Shown: positions 23,401 to 33,864 of the stretch, piece after piece
Layout of the letters: every line of letters starts with the position of its first letter
Numbering within the stretch: position 1 is the stretch's first letter
Source: Sphaerolaimus hirsutus
Taxonomy: Eukaryota > Nematoda > Chromadorea > Monhysterida > Sphaerolaimidae
Direction of reading: 5' to 3'
Assembly: GCA_964036195.1 (NCBI GenBank)
Contig: OZ038458.1
Span: 8,879,832-8,943,831, forward strand
DNA: 64,000 nucleotides
The notes under the pieces: model-generated
Told to the model about the DNA's origin: nothing
The model's input: only the letters and a program-made list of their open reading frames with translations
Databases searched by the model: none
Position numbers and translations under genes: made by a program

Positions 23401-26400
23401 GTGCCATTTTTATTGAGTGGCGCCATGGACTAGGAAATGGCGCCATTTTTATCGAGTGGCGCCATGGATATGGAAACGGCGCCATTTTTATGGAGTGGCA
23501 CCATGGACTAGGGAATGGCGCCATTTTTATTGAGTGGCACCATGGATATGGAAATGGCGCCATTTTTATGGAGTGGCGCCATGGACTAGCAAATGGCACC
23601 ATTTTTATTGAGTGGCGCCATGGATATGGAAACGGCGCCATTTTTATGGAGTGGCGCCATGGACTAGGGAATGGTGCCAATTTTATGGAGTGGCGCCATG
23701 GACTAGGAAATGGCGCCATTTTTATTGAGTGGCGCCATGGACTCGGAAATGGCACCATTTTTATTGAGTGGCACCATGGACTCGGAAATGGCACCATTTT
23801 TATGGAGTGGCGCCATGGACTCGGAAATGGCACCATTTTTATGAAGTGGCGCCATGGACTCAGAAATGGCACCATTTTTATGAAGTGGCACCATGGACTT
23901 GGAAATGGCACCATTTTTATGGAGTGGCACCATGGACTTGGAAACGATGCTATTTTTATGGAGTGGTGCCATGGACTCCAAAATGGTGCCATTTTTATGG
24001 AGTGGTGCCATGGACTCCAAAATGGCACCATTTTTATGGAGTCGCACCATGGAGATGGAAATGACACTATTTTTATGGAGTGGTGCCATGGACTCCAAAA
24101 TGGTGCCATTTTTATGGAGTGGTGCTATGGACTCCAAAATATCGCCATTTGTATGGAGTGGCACCATGGACTCCAAAACTCTTGATCAGCAGATGGTTAT
24201 TCTGGTGATGTTTCACAGCAATTTTGAAAACAAATTTTTAACAAGTGAAATATATGTCAAATTGGTTCTTCTTGATCAGCAGATGTTTATTCTGGTGACG
24301 TTTCACAGCAATTTTGAAAAAAATTTTTTAACAAAAGTGAATTATATGTCAAATTGGTTCTGCTTGATCAGCAGATGATTATTCTGGTGATGTTTCACAG
24401 CAATTTTGAAAAAAATTTTTTAACAAAAGTGATTATATGTCAAATTGGTTCTGCTTGATCAGCAGATGATTATTCTGGTGATGTTTCACAGCAATTTTGA
24501 AAAATTTTTTTTAACAAAAGTGAATTATATGTCAAATTGGTTCTGCTTGATCAGCAGATGATTATTCTGGTGATGTTTCACAGCAATTTTGAAAAAATTT
24601 TTTTAACAAATGTGAATTATACGTCAAATTGGTTCTGCTTGATCAGCAGATGATTATTCTGGTGATGTTTCACAGCAATTTTGAAAAAAATTTTTTAACA
24701 ACAGTGAATTATATGTCAAATTGGTAAAAAAATTTTTTTCAAAATTGCTGTGGAACATCACCAGAATAATCATTGCTGATCAAGCAGAACCAATTTTACA
24801 TATATTTCAGTTTTGTAAGAATTTTTGTCAAAATTGCTGTGAAACGTCACCAGAATAATCATCTGCTGATCCAGACGAATCAATTTGACATATATTTATG
24901 TTGTTAAAAATTTTTTCTTCAAAATTGCTGTGAAACATCACCAGAATAATCATCTGCTGATCAAGCAGAACCAATTTTACATATATTTCACTTTTGTAAG
25001 AATATTTTTCAAAATTGCTGTGAAACATCACCAGAATAACCATCTGCTGATCAAGCAGAACCAATTTTAAATATATTTAATTTTGTTGATTTTTTTTCAA
25101 AATTGGTTTGAAACATCTCCAGAATAACCTGAGTTTTGGAGTCCATGGCGCCACTCCATAAAAATGGTGATATTTTGGAGTCCATGGCACCACTCCATAA
25201 AAATGGCACCATTTTGGAGTCCATGGCACCACCCCATAAAAGTAACACCGTTTTGGAGTCCATGGTGCCACTCCATAAAAATGGCACTGTTTCTGAGTCC
25301 ATGGCGCCACTCAATAAAAATAGTGCCATTTCAGAGTCCATGGCACCACTCCTAAAAATGGCGCCATTTCTGAGTCCATTCCGAGTACATGGTGCCACTC
25401 CATAAAAATGGCGCTGTTTCCAAGTCCAAGGCGCCACTCCATAAAAATGGCACCGTTTCCGAGTCTATTCCGAGTCCATGGTGCCACTCCATAAAAATGG
25501 CGCGGTTTCCAAGTCCATGACGCTACTCCATAAAAATGGCACCGTTTCTGAGTCCATGACGCCACTCCATAAAAATGGCGCCATTTCCGACTCCATGGCG
25601 CCACCATATAAAAATAGTGCCATTTCAGAGTCCATGGCACCACTCCTAAAAATGGCACCGTTTCCGTGTCCATGCTGCCACTCCATAACAATGGCTCTGT
25701 TTCCTAGTCCATGGCGCCACTCCATAAAAATGGCGCCGTTTCCGAGTCCATAGCACCACTCCATTAAAATGGCACCGTTTCCGAGTCCATAGCGCCACTC
25801 CATAAAAATGGCACCATTTCCGAGTCCATGGCGCCACTCCAAAAAATGGCGCCGTTTCTGACTCCATGGCGCCACTCCATAAAAATAGTGCCATTTCAGA
25901 GTCCATGGCACCACTCCTAAAAATGGCACCGTTTCCGAGTCCATTCCAAGTCCATGGCGCCACTCCATAAAAATGGAGCTGTTTCCGAGTCCATGGCGCT
26001 ACTCCATAAAAATGCCCCGTTTCTGAGTCCATTCCAAGTCCATGGCGCCACTCCATAAAAATGGCACCGTTTCTGAGTCCATGGCACCACTCCATGAAAA
26101 TGGCGCCATTTCCGAGTCCATGGCGCCACTCCATAAAAATGGCGCAGTTTCCGAGTCCATGGCGCCAGTCCATAAAAATGGCGCAATTTCTGAGTCCATG
26201 GCGCCACTCCATAAAAATGGCACCATTTCCGAGTCCATGGCACCACTCTATAAAAATGGCGCCGTTTCCAAGTCCATGGCGCCAATCCATAAAAATGGCG
26301 CCATTTCTGACTCCATGGCACCACTCCATAAAAATAGCGCCATTTCAGAGTCCATGGTGCCACTCCATAAAAATGGCGCTGTTTCCGAGTCCATGGCACC

Positions 26401-28667
26401 ACTCCATAAAAATGGCGCCGTTTCCAAGTCTGTGGCGCCACTCCATAAAAATGGCACCCCATGGCGCCACTCCATAAAAATGGCGCCGTTTCCGAGTCCA
26501 TGGCGCAAGTCCATAAAAATGGCGCCATTTCCGAGTCCATGGCGCCACTCCATAAAAATGGTGCCATTTTGGAGTCCATGGCGCCACTCCATAAAAATGG
26601 CGCAATTTTGGAGTCCATGGCGCCACTCCATAAAAATGGCACCGTTTCTGAGTCCATGGCGCCACTCCATAAAAATGGCGCCATTTTGGAGTCCATGGCG
26701 CCACTCCATAAAAATGGCGCCATTTTGGAGTCCATGGCGCCACTCCATAAAAATGGCGCCGTTTGGAGCCACTACATGAAAAAGGCATAATTTCCCCACC
26801 ATTAATGCTATACATAGCAAGTCCTTTGTGTAGTATGCCAGCATCAATATATGAATTTTAACACCTTATAGATACGGTATGATGAGGTGGAACAGGTAAT
26901 AGATAGGAAGTGGAGATACCGACATTCGAGTGAAATTTCACCCGAAACTCGTTATCTCCACTGAATCTGCTGAGGTGATGTCAAAAAACTCATCATAACT
27001 ATGAGTATATATTCCGGCCAGAGGGTTTAAAATATGGAAAATGTAGACAAATTCATAAGCTTTTCAAAAAGTTTTGGGCAAGACTTGTCACTTTAAAGTT
27101 GCCTGCTCGGGCCAACTTTGAAATTTCAAATGCAATTTTGAAAAAACCCAAAATGATGGACTTAACGACATTCGGAACTAGATGCCTCAATTTCTATAAC
27201 AATCTTGCATGCACAACACAATTGAGGCGTCTAATTCTAAACGTCGACAAGTCCACAAAATGCGATTTTGCGTAAATCACATTTTAAGTTTCATATCCAA
27301 TTCCAGGTCCGTGGCGCGTGTCCAATGGGGCTCTCTCATGCTCAACATTAAGTTCCAAATGTTAACAATAAAGTGTCAAATTTTCAGCACCTGCTCTCAA
27401 CGTATATGTGAAAAATTGGGAGTCTAACAAATTCTACTCAGACAGAACAAAACCGTTTTTGGGGGGAAATGGACTTGTCGACTCCTTGCACTCGAGAACA
27501 TTTTTGTTCCCGCTCCAATCGCGCCTGCCTTATGGGAAATTTATGGACTTGTCAACTTTTAGAAATCGGTGTCCATGATGGACTTATCACATTTCTTGCG
27601 TTTTTTCCCATAAAAAAGGCAGCGGAAGGTGGACTTTTAGCCCAAAACTAAGTGGACTTGTCGACTTCTTGCCCAATTGTTTTGCATTTTTCCCAAAAAT
27701 GTCAAATTTGGCACTTTGCCATATGGACATGTGAGGTCAAAAAATTTATGGAAAATTATGAAAAAGGTGCGGGAGGTGCCCCAGATGACGTTTCCAGGCC
27801 AAACTCCAAATTTTAATATTTTGGACTTGTCGACTTTTAGAATTGGACGCCTCAATCATCTTATCAAATAAAGCTATGGTTTCAGGTAGCGAACGGGAAG
27901 TCATCACATTTTAGGCTACCGAAAAACAGAACAGTGCACATTTTGCCGGCGAAATGATATCGATTTACTACCATTCGTCGACCCACCCAGCACGAACCTG
28001 ATTAACCAAAGTCGGCGGCAAGTGTCTCTGTCCAGGAAACGAGGGGCCACCCCTCGCAAGGGCAGTTTCCTCGTCAGGAATGACCCCTTCCAAAACAGGC
28101 ACGCAAATTATGGCCCTGTCAATCAGAACAGTGTTTGTTAAATGCAGCGACGCGGCCACGCATTCGGATTCGTCAAAGCGTAGATACGCGTGCTTTTGGG
28201 TGGCTGATGAGTATGCCATGCTGCTCTCGCGGGGGTACATCTGCATGCGAAAGGGGGGGGGGGGGGTTAGGGGTGCAGGGGGGAATTGTTTGATGAGACA
28301 AATTGTTTGATGGATAAGCGATTCGAGAGCTAGTGGAAGAGATCTTATCTGAAATCTTATCGAATATACTCTTATATATTGAAGCGTTTTATCGTAAAAT
28401 TTATCGCATACGGACAAACCCCGTGTCGAATGTACGATCGGCACTTCATCGAAAGGATGCATCTTCTCCACAAAACCCATCCAAAAACAGCAAAACCACC
28501 TGCAATTCCTCGATCCTGCCCAGCAAGGCGAACATCTGGTAGATCTGCTCCCTGGTGACCGTCATGGATATGTTGGACACGTGCACCACCCTGGTGTCGG
28601 GCGCGGGCGGGCCCACGCTGCCGCGGTCGCGCGACCCGCGCTCGCGGTGCCCGTCGGACGGAGCCAT
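14412..28667 (-). CDS. SREK1: SREK1-type splicing regulator (two RRMs, RS and Lys/Glu-rich tail)
   Basis: RNA-binding nuclear regulator of alternative splicing. Ten exons (minus): 28500-28667, 27998-28240, 19449-19652, 17898-18028, 17258-17427, 16558-16834, 15892-16212, 15426-15693, 14810-14928 and 14412-14520. All junctions keep phase and sum to 669 residues. RRM1 (about 26-105) has VVHVSNI and KHAYLRF and ends with DRAIICVPVLEGVIPDE. RRM2 (about 178-250) has RRTIYVGNI and RYAYVEF. The linker FSAQ...VPLTIQHSRVAILKPQAKT leads to EVEEA, then an RS domain with RRGSRSP repeats (exon 6) and a KDRDKDKDK-type charged region (exons 7-8). The C-terminus is SKRARSQSPSE. This order and these motifs fit SREK1 (SRrp86). 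Intron 2 (8.3 kb) is nearly all transposon, and intron 3 is mostly two hAT-type MITEs. The exon 5-6 junction is the weakest. Confidence 0.93.
15136..15252. mobile_element. TACCGTATT-family MITE (TTCTAATAGAAG subtype) in SREK1 intron 8
   Basis: The ends TACCGTATTTCTTCACGTAG and CTATAAGAAGAAATACGGTA bound 117 bp containing CAATAGAACGGCAGG-type repeats. Confidence 0.75.
16880..16920. repeat. GATA microsatellite in SREK1 intron 5
   Basis: A short imperfect run of ATAG/GATA units. Confidence 0.8.
18162..18916. mobile_element. hAT-type MITE with TAGGGTTGGGACGATA ends, SREK1 intron 3
   Basis: Terminal repeats TAGGGTTGGGACGATAT and ATATCGTCCCAACCCTA enclose 755 bp. The flanking octamer GTACCCCC is identical on both sides (18154-18161 and 18917-18924). 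Subterminal arrays of CGATATTCGATATCGATA run inward from both ends. It carries the GCGCGCTTGCGCGC hairpin at 18678-18691. No transposase. Confidence 0.93.
18977..19421. mobile_element. hAT-type MITE with CARGGACGTATCC ends, SREK1 intron 3
   Basis: Terminal repeats CAGGGACGTATCCAGG and CCTGGATACGTCCTTG enclose 445 bp. The flanking octamer CCTCATTT is identical on both sides (18969-18976 and 19422-19429). Subterminal G and C runs flank a core with the GCGCGCTTGCGCGC hairpin at 19284-19297. Its end is 28 bp from the splice donor of SREK1 exon 3. Confidence 0.93.
19912..20288. repeat. Left subterminal repeats of the foldback element
   Basis: Diverged copies of TTCACTCGAAACTCGGTATC and TCCGAATGTCGGTATCTCCA, about 20-25 bp each. 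Matching inverted copies occur at 26880-26962. Confidence 0.7.
20328..24176 (+). repeat. 39-bp satellite array, left arm (about 98 units)
   Basis: The unit runs from GAGTGGCGCCATGGACTAGG through AAATGGCGCCATTTTTATT, 39 bp. Common variants change the centre to GATATGG, ACTCGG or ACTCCA. Each unit holds two TGGCGCCA-type palindromes. Since 39 is a multiple of 3, most frames on both strands stay open for hundreds of codons, which is an arithmetic effect and not evidence of protein. A 34-unit (1326-bp) higher-order copy repeats within it. Confidence 0.95.
24178..25100. repeat. 92-bp tandem repeat, direct then inverted, at the centre of the foldback
   Basis: About six copies of a unit beginning CTTGATCAGCAGATGATTAT run forward to about 24726. 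About four copies then run in reverse complement (ATCATCTGCTGATCAAGCAG). This is the turning point of the large inverted repeat. Confidence 0.92.
25131..26768 (-). repeat. 39-bp satellite array, right arm, inverted (about 42 units)
   Basis: Reverse complement of the left array: units read GAGTCCATGGCGCCACTCCA and TAAAAATGGCGCC. It is shorter than the left arm and more often shows GTTTCCGAG or GTTTCTGAG centres. Confidence 0.93.
27221..27856. mobile_element. Short relative of the foldback element (ATTGAGGCGTC ends)
   Basis: Ends ATTGAGGCGTCTAATTCTAA and TTAGAATTGGACGCCTCAAT are inverted copies enclosing 636 bp. GGACTTGTCGACTTTT-type motifs repeat near the ends, mirroring the layout of the large neighbour. 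Fragments with the same end appear near 34563 and 43543. Confidence 0.75.
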
Positions 28668-28699
28668 TCGAGTTCGAAATCGGTTTATCTTTTTGTGTT

Positions 28700-29570
28700 C
28701 GAGTTAACGCGAACGCGAGTATTGTACTCAGTTGTGCTCTCGGAGATAACCCTTATGAGAAGTTGGCAGCTGGCCAAAAGTTTCGAAATGGCAAAATATA
28801 AAAATAGACTGAAAATAGGTATATAACCATGTATATAGACCGTAATAGCGATTATGAATTTTTAAATTTGGTATTACGGAACAATTTTGTTAGAGATTTC
28901 AAGCAAAAATAGGGCTTTCACTCTCGTTCGTACAATACGCAACTAATAACTTGGACGTAAGCCAACTTGTCATAAGTGACCCGATCGGTGGTGCTTTTTA
29001 TCGAGGTCATAAATATGAATAAAATGCCGTGCCATGCCGTATGAGGACTTGGCAGGTGTGCCAAGATTTCGAAACCAGAAATAAATATGAATAAAATAGG
29101 CTAACACTAGCTATATGATCATGTATATAAACGGAAATAGCGATTATGAAGGTGGGAATTGGCAAAGTGGAGCAAATTTTAGCGATTTTGAGCTAATTTG
29201 AAGCTTTTACGCTCATTCGTATAATACGCAAGTGGTAACTTTGGCTCATGGGCAAGTCCTCATACGTGGTGCGATCCATAAATATCTATTACTTTACTAG
29301 GGACTTATGTCTGTTTGTATAAAACTAGAAGTGGAAACTTATTAAACTGAAAATTAACACCTACAATATTTTAATCTTCCTCAATCTTATAGCACATTGA
29401 AGACTCGCCATAATGAACGAGATTTATATTCAAATTACAAGTTAAATAAAATACGTGACGTCATTCAAATACTTAAGGTTGTGTCTGGTTACGGTCAACA
29501 CATTTCGAATGGAAGGCTGTTTCTTAAGCGTTTAAGTTCGCGATTTCCGCATTTTGCCATGTCTGCCCAT
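28700..29570. other. SREK1 5' flank, nothing else recognised
   Basis: Two similar stretches (about 28740-28980 and 29030-29280) share GGCAGNTGNCCAA and CGAAATAGCGATTATGAA-like phrases, so this may be an old tandem duplication. I see no exon. Confidence 0.35.
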
Positions 29571-29678
29571 ATTATGGGTGGGTCGCTTGCGCCCTCCCTC
29601 GGCAGCGAGGGATGGCGCTGGCGCGCCCACCCGATATGGTAGATTCTAATGTAAAGTGTACTGTCGCTGGGTTATAAG

Positions 29679-29769
29679 TAGTGGTGGAATGGCGCCGTTT
29701 AATGGCGCCAAAGGGAGTCAGCGGCATGGCGCCATTGGCGCCATTTTCCCTGGCGCTTTTCCATCACTA
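29679..29769. mobile_element. 91-bp hAT-type MITE, TAGTGRTGGA ends
   Basis: TAGTGGTGGAATGGCGCC at the left and GGCGCTTTTCCATCACTA at the right match the ends of the 2.66-kb element at 34702-37364. The flanking octamers (GTTATAAG, GTATATTG) no longer match. Confidence 0.7.
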
Positions 29770-29961
29770 GTATATTGAATAATAATCTTTGCCTAGCATA
29801 AATAATGAGCGCTCAGGTATACTCAGCCCAGCCTTTTTTTGCATGTAAACTGATGCTTTTATCCCTGCAGAATGGATAACATTACGAGTTAATGTTGGGG
29901 TTTTCACTGCCTTTGGTGTAAACATAAATATCAGATCAGATGTCATAACAATCCACGATCC

Positions 29962-29969
29962 TTTAAATA
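29962..29969 (+). promoter_or_regulatory. TATA-like box of the small peptide gene
   Basis: TTTAAATA lies 56 bp upstream of the ATG at 30025, a plausible distance for a short 5' UTR. Confidence 0.4.
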
Positions 29970-30024
29970 GTGTTTGCTCACACAGTCCGCCAAAAAGTTC
30001 AGCGTCGAAAAAAGCCACCTCACT

Positions 30025-30240
30025 ATGGTTTGGAAATCTCTCCTAGTGCTGAGCATAGTCCTCTTGCATTCGGCTGTGGGCCGAAGACACCCTCTAGAAG
30101 CTTTCGCCAGAAATCTACTGCGAGATGGATCCCCTTTTCTTAATTACAATGACGAAAACGTCCGATCAACACTCGGAATGATGGGTGTCTGCCCGGTTGC
30201 GTTTAGACAATACTGCTCTGATTTTTGCAGCATCATTTAA
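30025..30240 (+). CDS. Small secreted cysteine-containing peptide (unrecognised)
   Basis: A 71-residue single-exon frame. MVWKSLLVLSIVLLHSAVG is a clear signal peptide. The mature part begins RRHPLEAFARNLLRDG and ends with three cysteines in CPVAFRQYCSDFC, two residues before the C-terminus. I chose the ATG at 30025 because the signal peptide starts there; the frame upstream is open but has no ATG. A TATA-like box precedes it and an AATAAA lies at about 30385. An odd number of cysteines suggests a dimer or a free thiol. It could be a peptide hormone, antimicrobial or other secreted factor, and I cannot say which. The gene is compact and has no repeats inside it, unlike its surroundings. Confidence 0.6.
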   Translation: MVWKSLLVLSIVLLHSAVGRRHPLEAFARNLLRDGSPFLNYNDENVRSTLGMMGVCPVAFRQYCSDFCSII

Positions 30241-32437
30241 ATTCAAGATTCAAATCATTGAAAAAGCACTCATAAAGCATGATTGATGCGCTCTAATATC
30301 TGAAGGATATTTCTCTATTCAATAGCAATATACTGAGTATAGATACCTATATTGTAGAATTAGTGTTGAAAACATATTTAGGTAAATAAATGTAAAAGTA
30401 CTTTGTCAGGACAATGTAAAAGGATGTATTTTTCAATTACTTTTTACTCGTGAAAATTTATTCATTTAGACTCATTTAGATTTTAAAGAACATTTTTCAA
30501 ACATGAAATAGGTCCACCAAATAGTCAGTTTTTTTTCCATAAAAATCAGTAACGATGGCAAACCCTCCGAAAAAAAGTATTGAAAATTTTTAAGTGTTGA
30601 AGCTTGAAACGCAGAATTTGGACTGTTTTGGAAGTGGCTATACTCAGCAGATGTGATACTCTACAAATAGATATGATTTGTGTCTTCAGCTGGCAGACAG
30701 CCAACCAAAAACTTGTGAACCGACTCCCCACTAGGTTGGGAATTTCAAAATTTTTGGGTTTGGGTATCGGGTATCGGGTCCTAAAATTTTCGGGTTTGGT
30801 ATCGGGTATCGGTGCCAAAAATTTTGCGGGTATCGGGTTTGCGTTCGGGTTTTGAGGTCAAGTATTGGGTTGGGTTTTCAGGTCAAAATGTCAGGTATCG
30901 GGTAATAGAACTGTCGGGTATCGGGTAATAGAATTGTTGGGTATCAGGTAATAAAATCATCTGGTATTGGATTTAACAACGAAAATACAGCATCTATCAC
31001 AAGGTGTATAACTAAATGCAAATAGACATGGAGATGCAATGGTTATTCCAAAAAAATCACCTTGCACAAGAAAAAGCATGGTCATTGAATTGTGATTTAA
31101 AACAACCCCATTTGTTGTGGGAAGATTAGTTTCCAGTGTAACCTCAACTTGCTTGGGTAATAAGTGCCAAAGCCATTGCACTGTGAAAGTGAATCTAAAA
31201 TAAATATGTTTCAATGATTCTTAGTAGTCATTTCCAATTGAAGCACCAATTTCCAATTGAGCTTTACCAGAATTAATTGACTAAACCTTGAGCTTAATTT
31301 ACTAAACCCACCAAAAGGTTTCAATAGTGCTTGAAACATTTTAGTTAATGGTAGCAGGATTCCAGTGCCATTCACAGGATTGCAACTGTTGGCACACTCA
31401 GAATATCAATTCTCATTGCCTGATTACAAAACAGTTGCAAACTCAACTGTGTGGAAATTCTGCAGTTGAGCAAACAACTTCTTCAGTTGCTCTGACACTG
31501 TACCTGGCAGTGCACCCAGTCAGACTGTCTACCTCACTGAACCAGTGCAACTGAACAAACCCTTAGGAGAAAACTGGAATCAAGCAGAGTTGTGAAATAC
31601 CGGTATTTTTGGAAAGCGTAAGCGTAAGCGTAAATACACTTTCTAAATTTTGAGTGTGGATACTAAAAGCGTAAGGTATTTCTTAAATACCTGGGAAAGC
31701 GTAATATAAATCGTAAGCGTAAAAAATTTCCAGGGAGTTTTTGCCAGTGAATTTGTTCCAAATCAAGCTTTCAGCGACATTTTTCGGATGTCCACCTGTA
31801 GTCTGGCCTTAGATGTTGATGGCAATTAATTGGCAGCAAGAGTTAACTCCTTTTCATTTTCGAACTCTGACTTTATGCTGTCGAGTTTTGCGATGTATTC
31901 TCATAAATACTTACCGTATTTCTTCTAACAGCGTAAACATAAGATACAGTCAAGTCATCTTCATTTTCGAACTAGGACGTGTGCATTTTGGCCCCAAAAT
32001 TTATATTCTAAAGACATTGCCATCTAAAGCCATATAAATTTTTGTTGGAGTGCTAAATTTGGAGCCAGAAAATGCTGATATGCTATTTTTTGCAAAATGC
32101 TCTTAAGCAATTAGGTTATAAGTATGAACCATAGTTGTTTAAACGTATTTACGTGTACTCAAAAAATACGTATACTCACTGAGTAAATACATTTACGTAT
32201 ACTTTGAAAAAAGTAGCTGTACTCGCTTTTACGTATACTTTTTGAAAGTACTCGAGTACAGAATACGTATTTCCGATAGGCTTTTTGTAGGCTTTTTCGA
32301 GGGCATAGATGGGAAAAAGGCTGAGAAAAAGCGAAAAATAGAAAAAATGGCTAAATATAGGCACATAACACATGTGCTTGTGAATTTGAAGGTCAAAATG
32401 GTCAAAAAGGTACGAAAAATGTGAAAATGGCTAACAT

Positions 32438-32528
32438 ACTTGCCATTTTCCACAGCATTTCCATGACTTTAGACACTTTGCATAACATTTGACATTTCAC
32501 AGAGCATTTTACAGGTGTCTGGGACTAC
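32438..32528. mobile_element. Half of a palindromic introner-like MITE
   Basis: It contains GCCATTTTCCACAGCATTTC, CATAACATTTGACATTTCAC and ACAGGTGTCTGGGACTACGC, which match one arm of the family. The other arm is missing. Confidence 0.55.
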
Positions 32529-33103
32529 GCATAGGAACTACACATATTTATAAGTAAAAGAGATGTGATCAAAAATTATAAGAGTGGTTTCGCGTATTGG
32601 TTTGAGAAGTACCGTATTTTGTGAAGCACTGTATGCACTGAGTACGCTCAGTGTGCTATACTGGGGTGACATTACACCCTACATTTTTCTGGGGGTAACA
32701 CTCCATCATGACGTCAAAACCGCAGTCCGCAGTGAACTTACGGCTGACTGAACCGGTTCCAAGTCAGGATTAAGTGGAGTGGAGTGGGGAATCGGTTCAC
32801 AAGTTTTCGGTTGGCTGTCTGCCAGCTGAACACATAAATCATATCTATTTGTAAAGTATCACGTCTGCCGAGTATAGGCACTCCCAAAACAGTCCAAATT
32901 CTGTGTTTAAAGCTTCAGATTCAATATTTTTCCCAAAAAAATTCAAAAATTATTTGAAAAAATTTGAAAAATAGCCAAAAAATTCAAAAATAGCGAAAAA
33001 AGATTCAAAAATTAGAAAATTAAATTCAAAATTCAAAAATTAATTTCAGGAAAAATTAGAAAATACGAAAAACAATTTTGTAAAAAACACTTTAAACTTT
33101 AAA

Positions 33104-33526
33104 TACCGTATATCCTCGAAAACGTCCCCCCCCTCTCGAATAACTCCCCCTCGAATAAGTCCCCCCTCTTGTGAGTGTGAGGAAACAATAACCCCCCCTC
33201 GAATAACTCCCCCCCACTTTGATAGATAGAAAACATTTGACAGCATTTCACCCTTATTAAAAACGTTTTGTGTAGTTTGTATCTAAATATATGTATGTAT
33301 CATCTTGCAGCTAGAGTTAACTAACATTGATTTCACTGCTTGAATTGTGAATTTTGTAATCCTACAAATGATTTATGTTACCAAATTTACCCCATTTGTG
33401 CAGTAAATCAATCATACATTTTACTGAAAATTCTGATGAAAAAATAACTCCCCCTGAATAACTCCCCCTTCAAAAACTTCTGATGAAAAATAACTCCCCG
33501 GGGGACTTATTCGAGGATATACCGTA
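33104..33526. mobile_element. TACCGTATT-family MITE (CCTCGAATAA subtype)
   Basis: The left end TACCGTATATCCTCGAAAAC and right end CTTATTCGAGGATATACCGT bound repeated CGAATAACTCCCCCC motifs. Confidence 0.75.
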
Positions 33527-33864
33527 CTTGTTTTTGGAGGGTTTGCCATCATTAGTCGGCGGACAATTTTTCATCCAACGTTTTTCATTCAAATTCGAAG
33601 TTAACATCTGCCATATGATTAATTTTTATTCAAATTTGAGTATTGAACATGAATTTTGAATAAAAAACTTGAAAACATGAAAAGAATGCATTTATCGGTG
33701 ATATTTTATTTGTTGTATCACCTTCTATTTATCGTTGTGCTGTAAATATCCCTTAACGATTGTCCCCTGAGTATACTTATTTCATTGGTGCAGATGCTGT
33801 GTTTTATCGTTATTCCATTTGTGCGATGTGAAATCAGCTCGGTATTGTCTGAGCGTCGTCTCAG

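Larger units (their letters stand above)
19799..27191. mobile_element. Giant 7.4-kb foldback element filling SREK1 intron 2
   Basis: Inverted ends ATTGAGGCATCTAGTTCCG (left) and CGGAACTAGATGCCTCAAT (right) bound a mirror-symmetric structure. From each end inward come short repeats of the type CGAAACTCGGTATCTCCA, then a 39-bp satellite, then a 92-bp tandem repeat that switches orientation near 24726. No transposase frame and no clear target duplication are visible. A shorter element with the same end type follows at 27221-27856. The superfamily is unknown to me. Confidence 0.8.
30550..33554. mobile_element. 3-kb element with TAAYGATGGCAAACC ends
   Basis: The left end TAACGATGGCAAACCCTCC and right end GGAGGGTTTGCCATCATTA are inverted copies. 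A second, longer inverted pair lies inside (about 30590-30745 against 32760-32912, including CAGAATTTGGACTGTTTTGG). GGGTATCGGG repeats occur at 30755-30970. No transposase frame and no matching target duplication were found. A TACCGTATT MITE has inserted at 33104. Confidence 0.6.

Noticed and set aside
20328-26768. Reading frames of 375-436 codons on both strands encoding 13-residue repeats such as MEWRHGLGNGAIF
   Set aside because: The frames follow from a 39-bp (13-codon) satellite without stops in most frames. Several frames on both strands are open at once, and the array lies in an intron.
20328-26768. CRISPR array
   Set aside because: The units are contiguous without unique spacers, and the setting is a eukaryotic intron.
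28252-28266. Poly-G/C run as a special motif
   Set aside because: On the gene strand it is the C-rich tract before the SREK1 exon 2 acceptor. The exact length may be a sequencing artefact.
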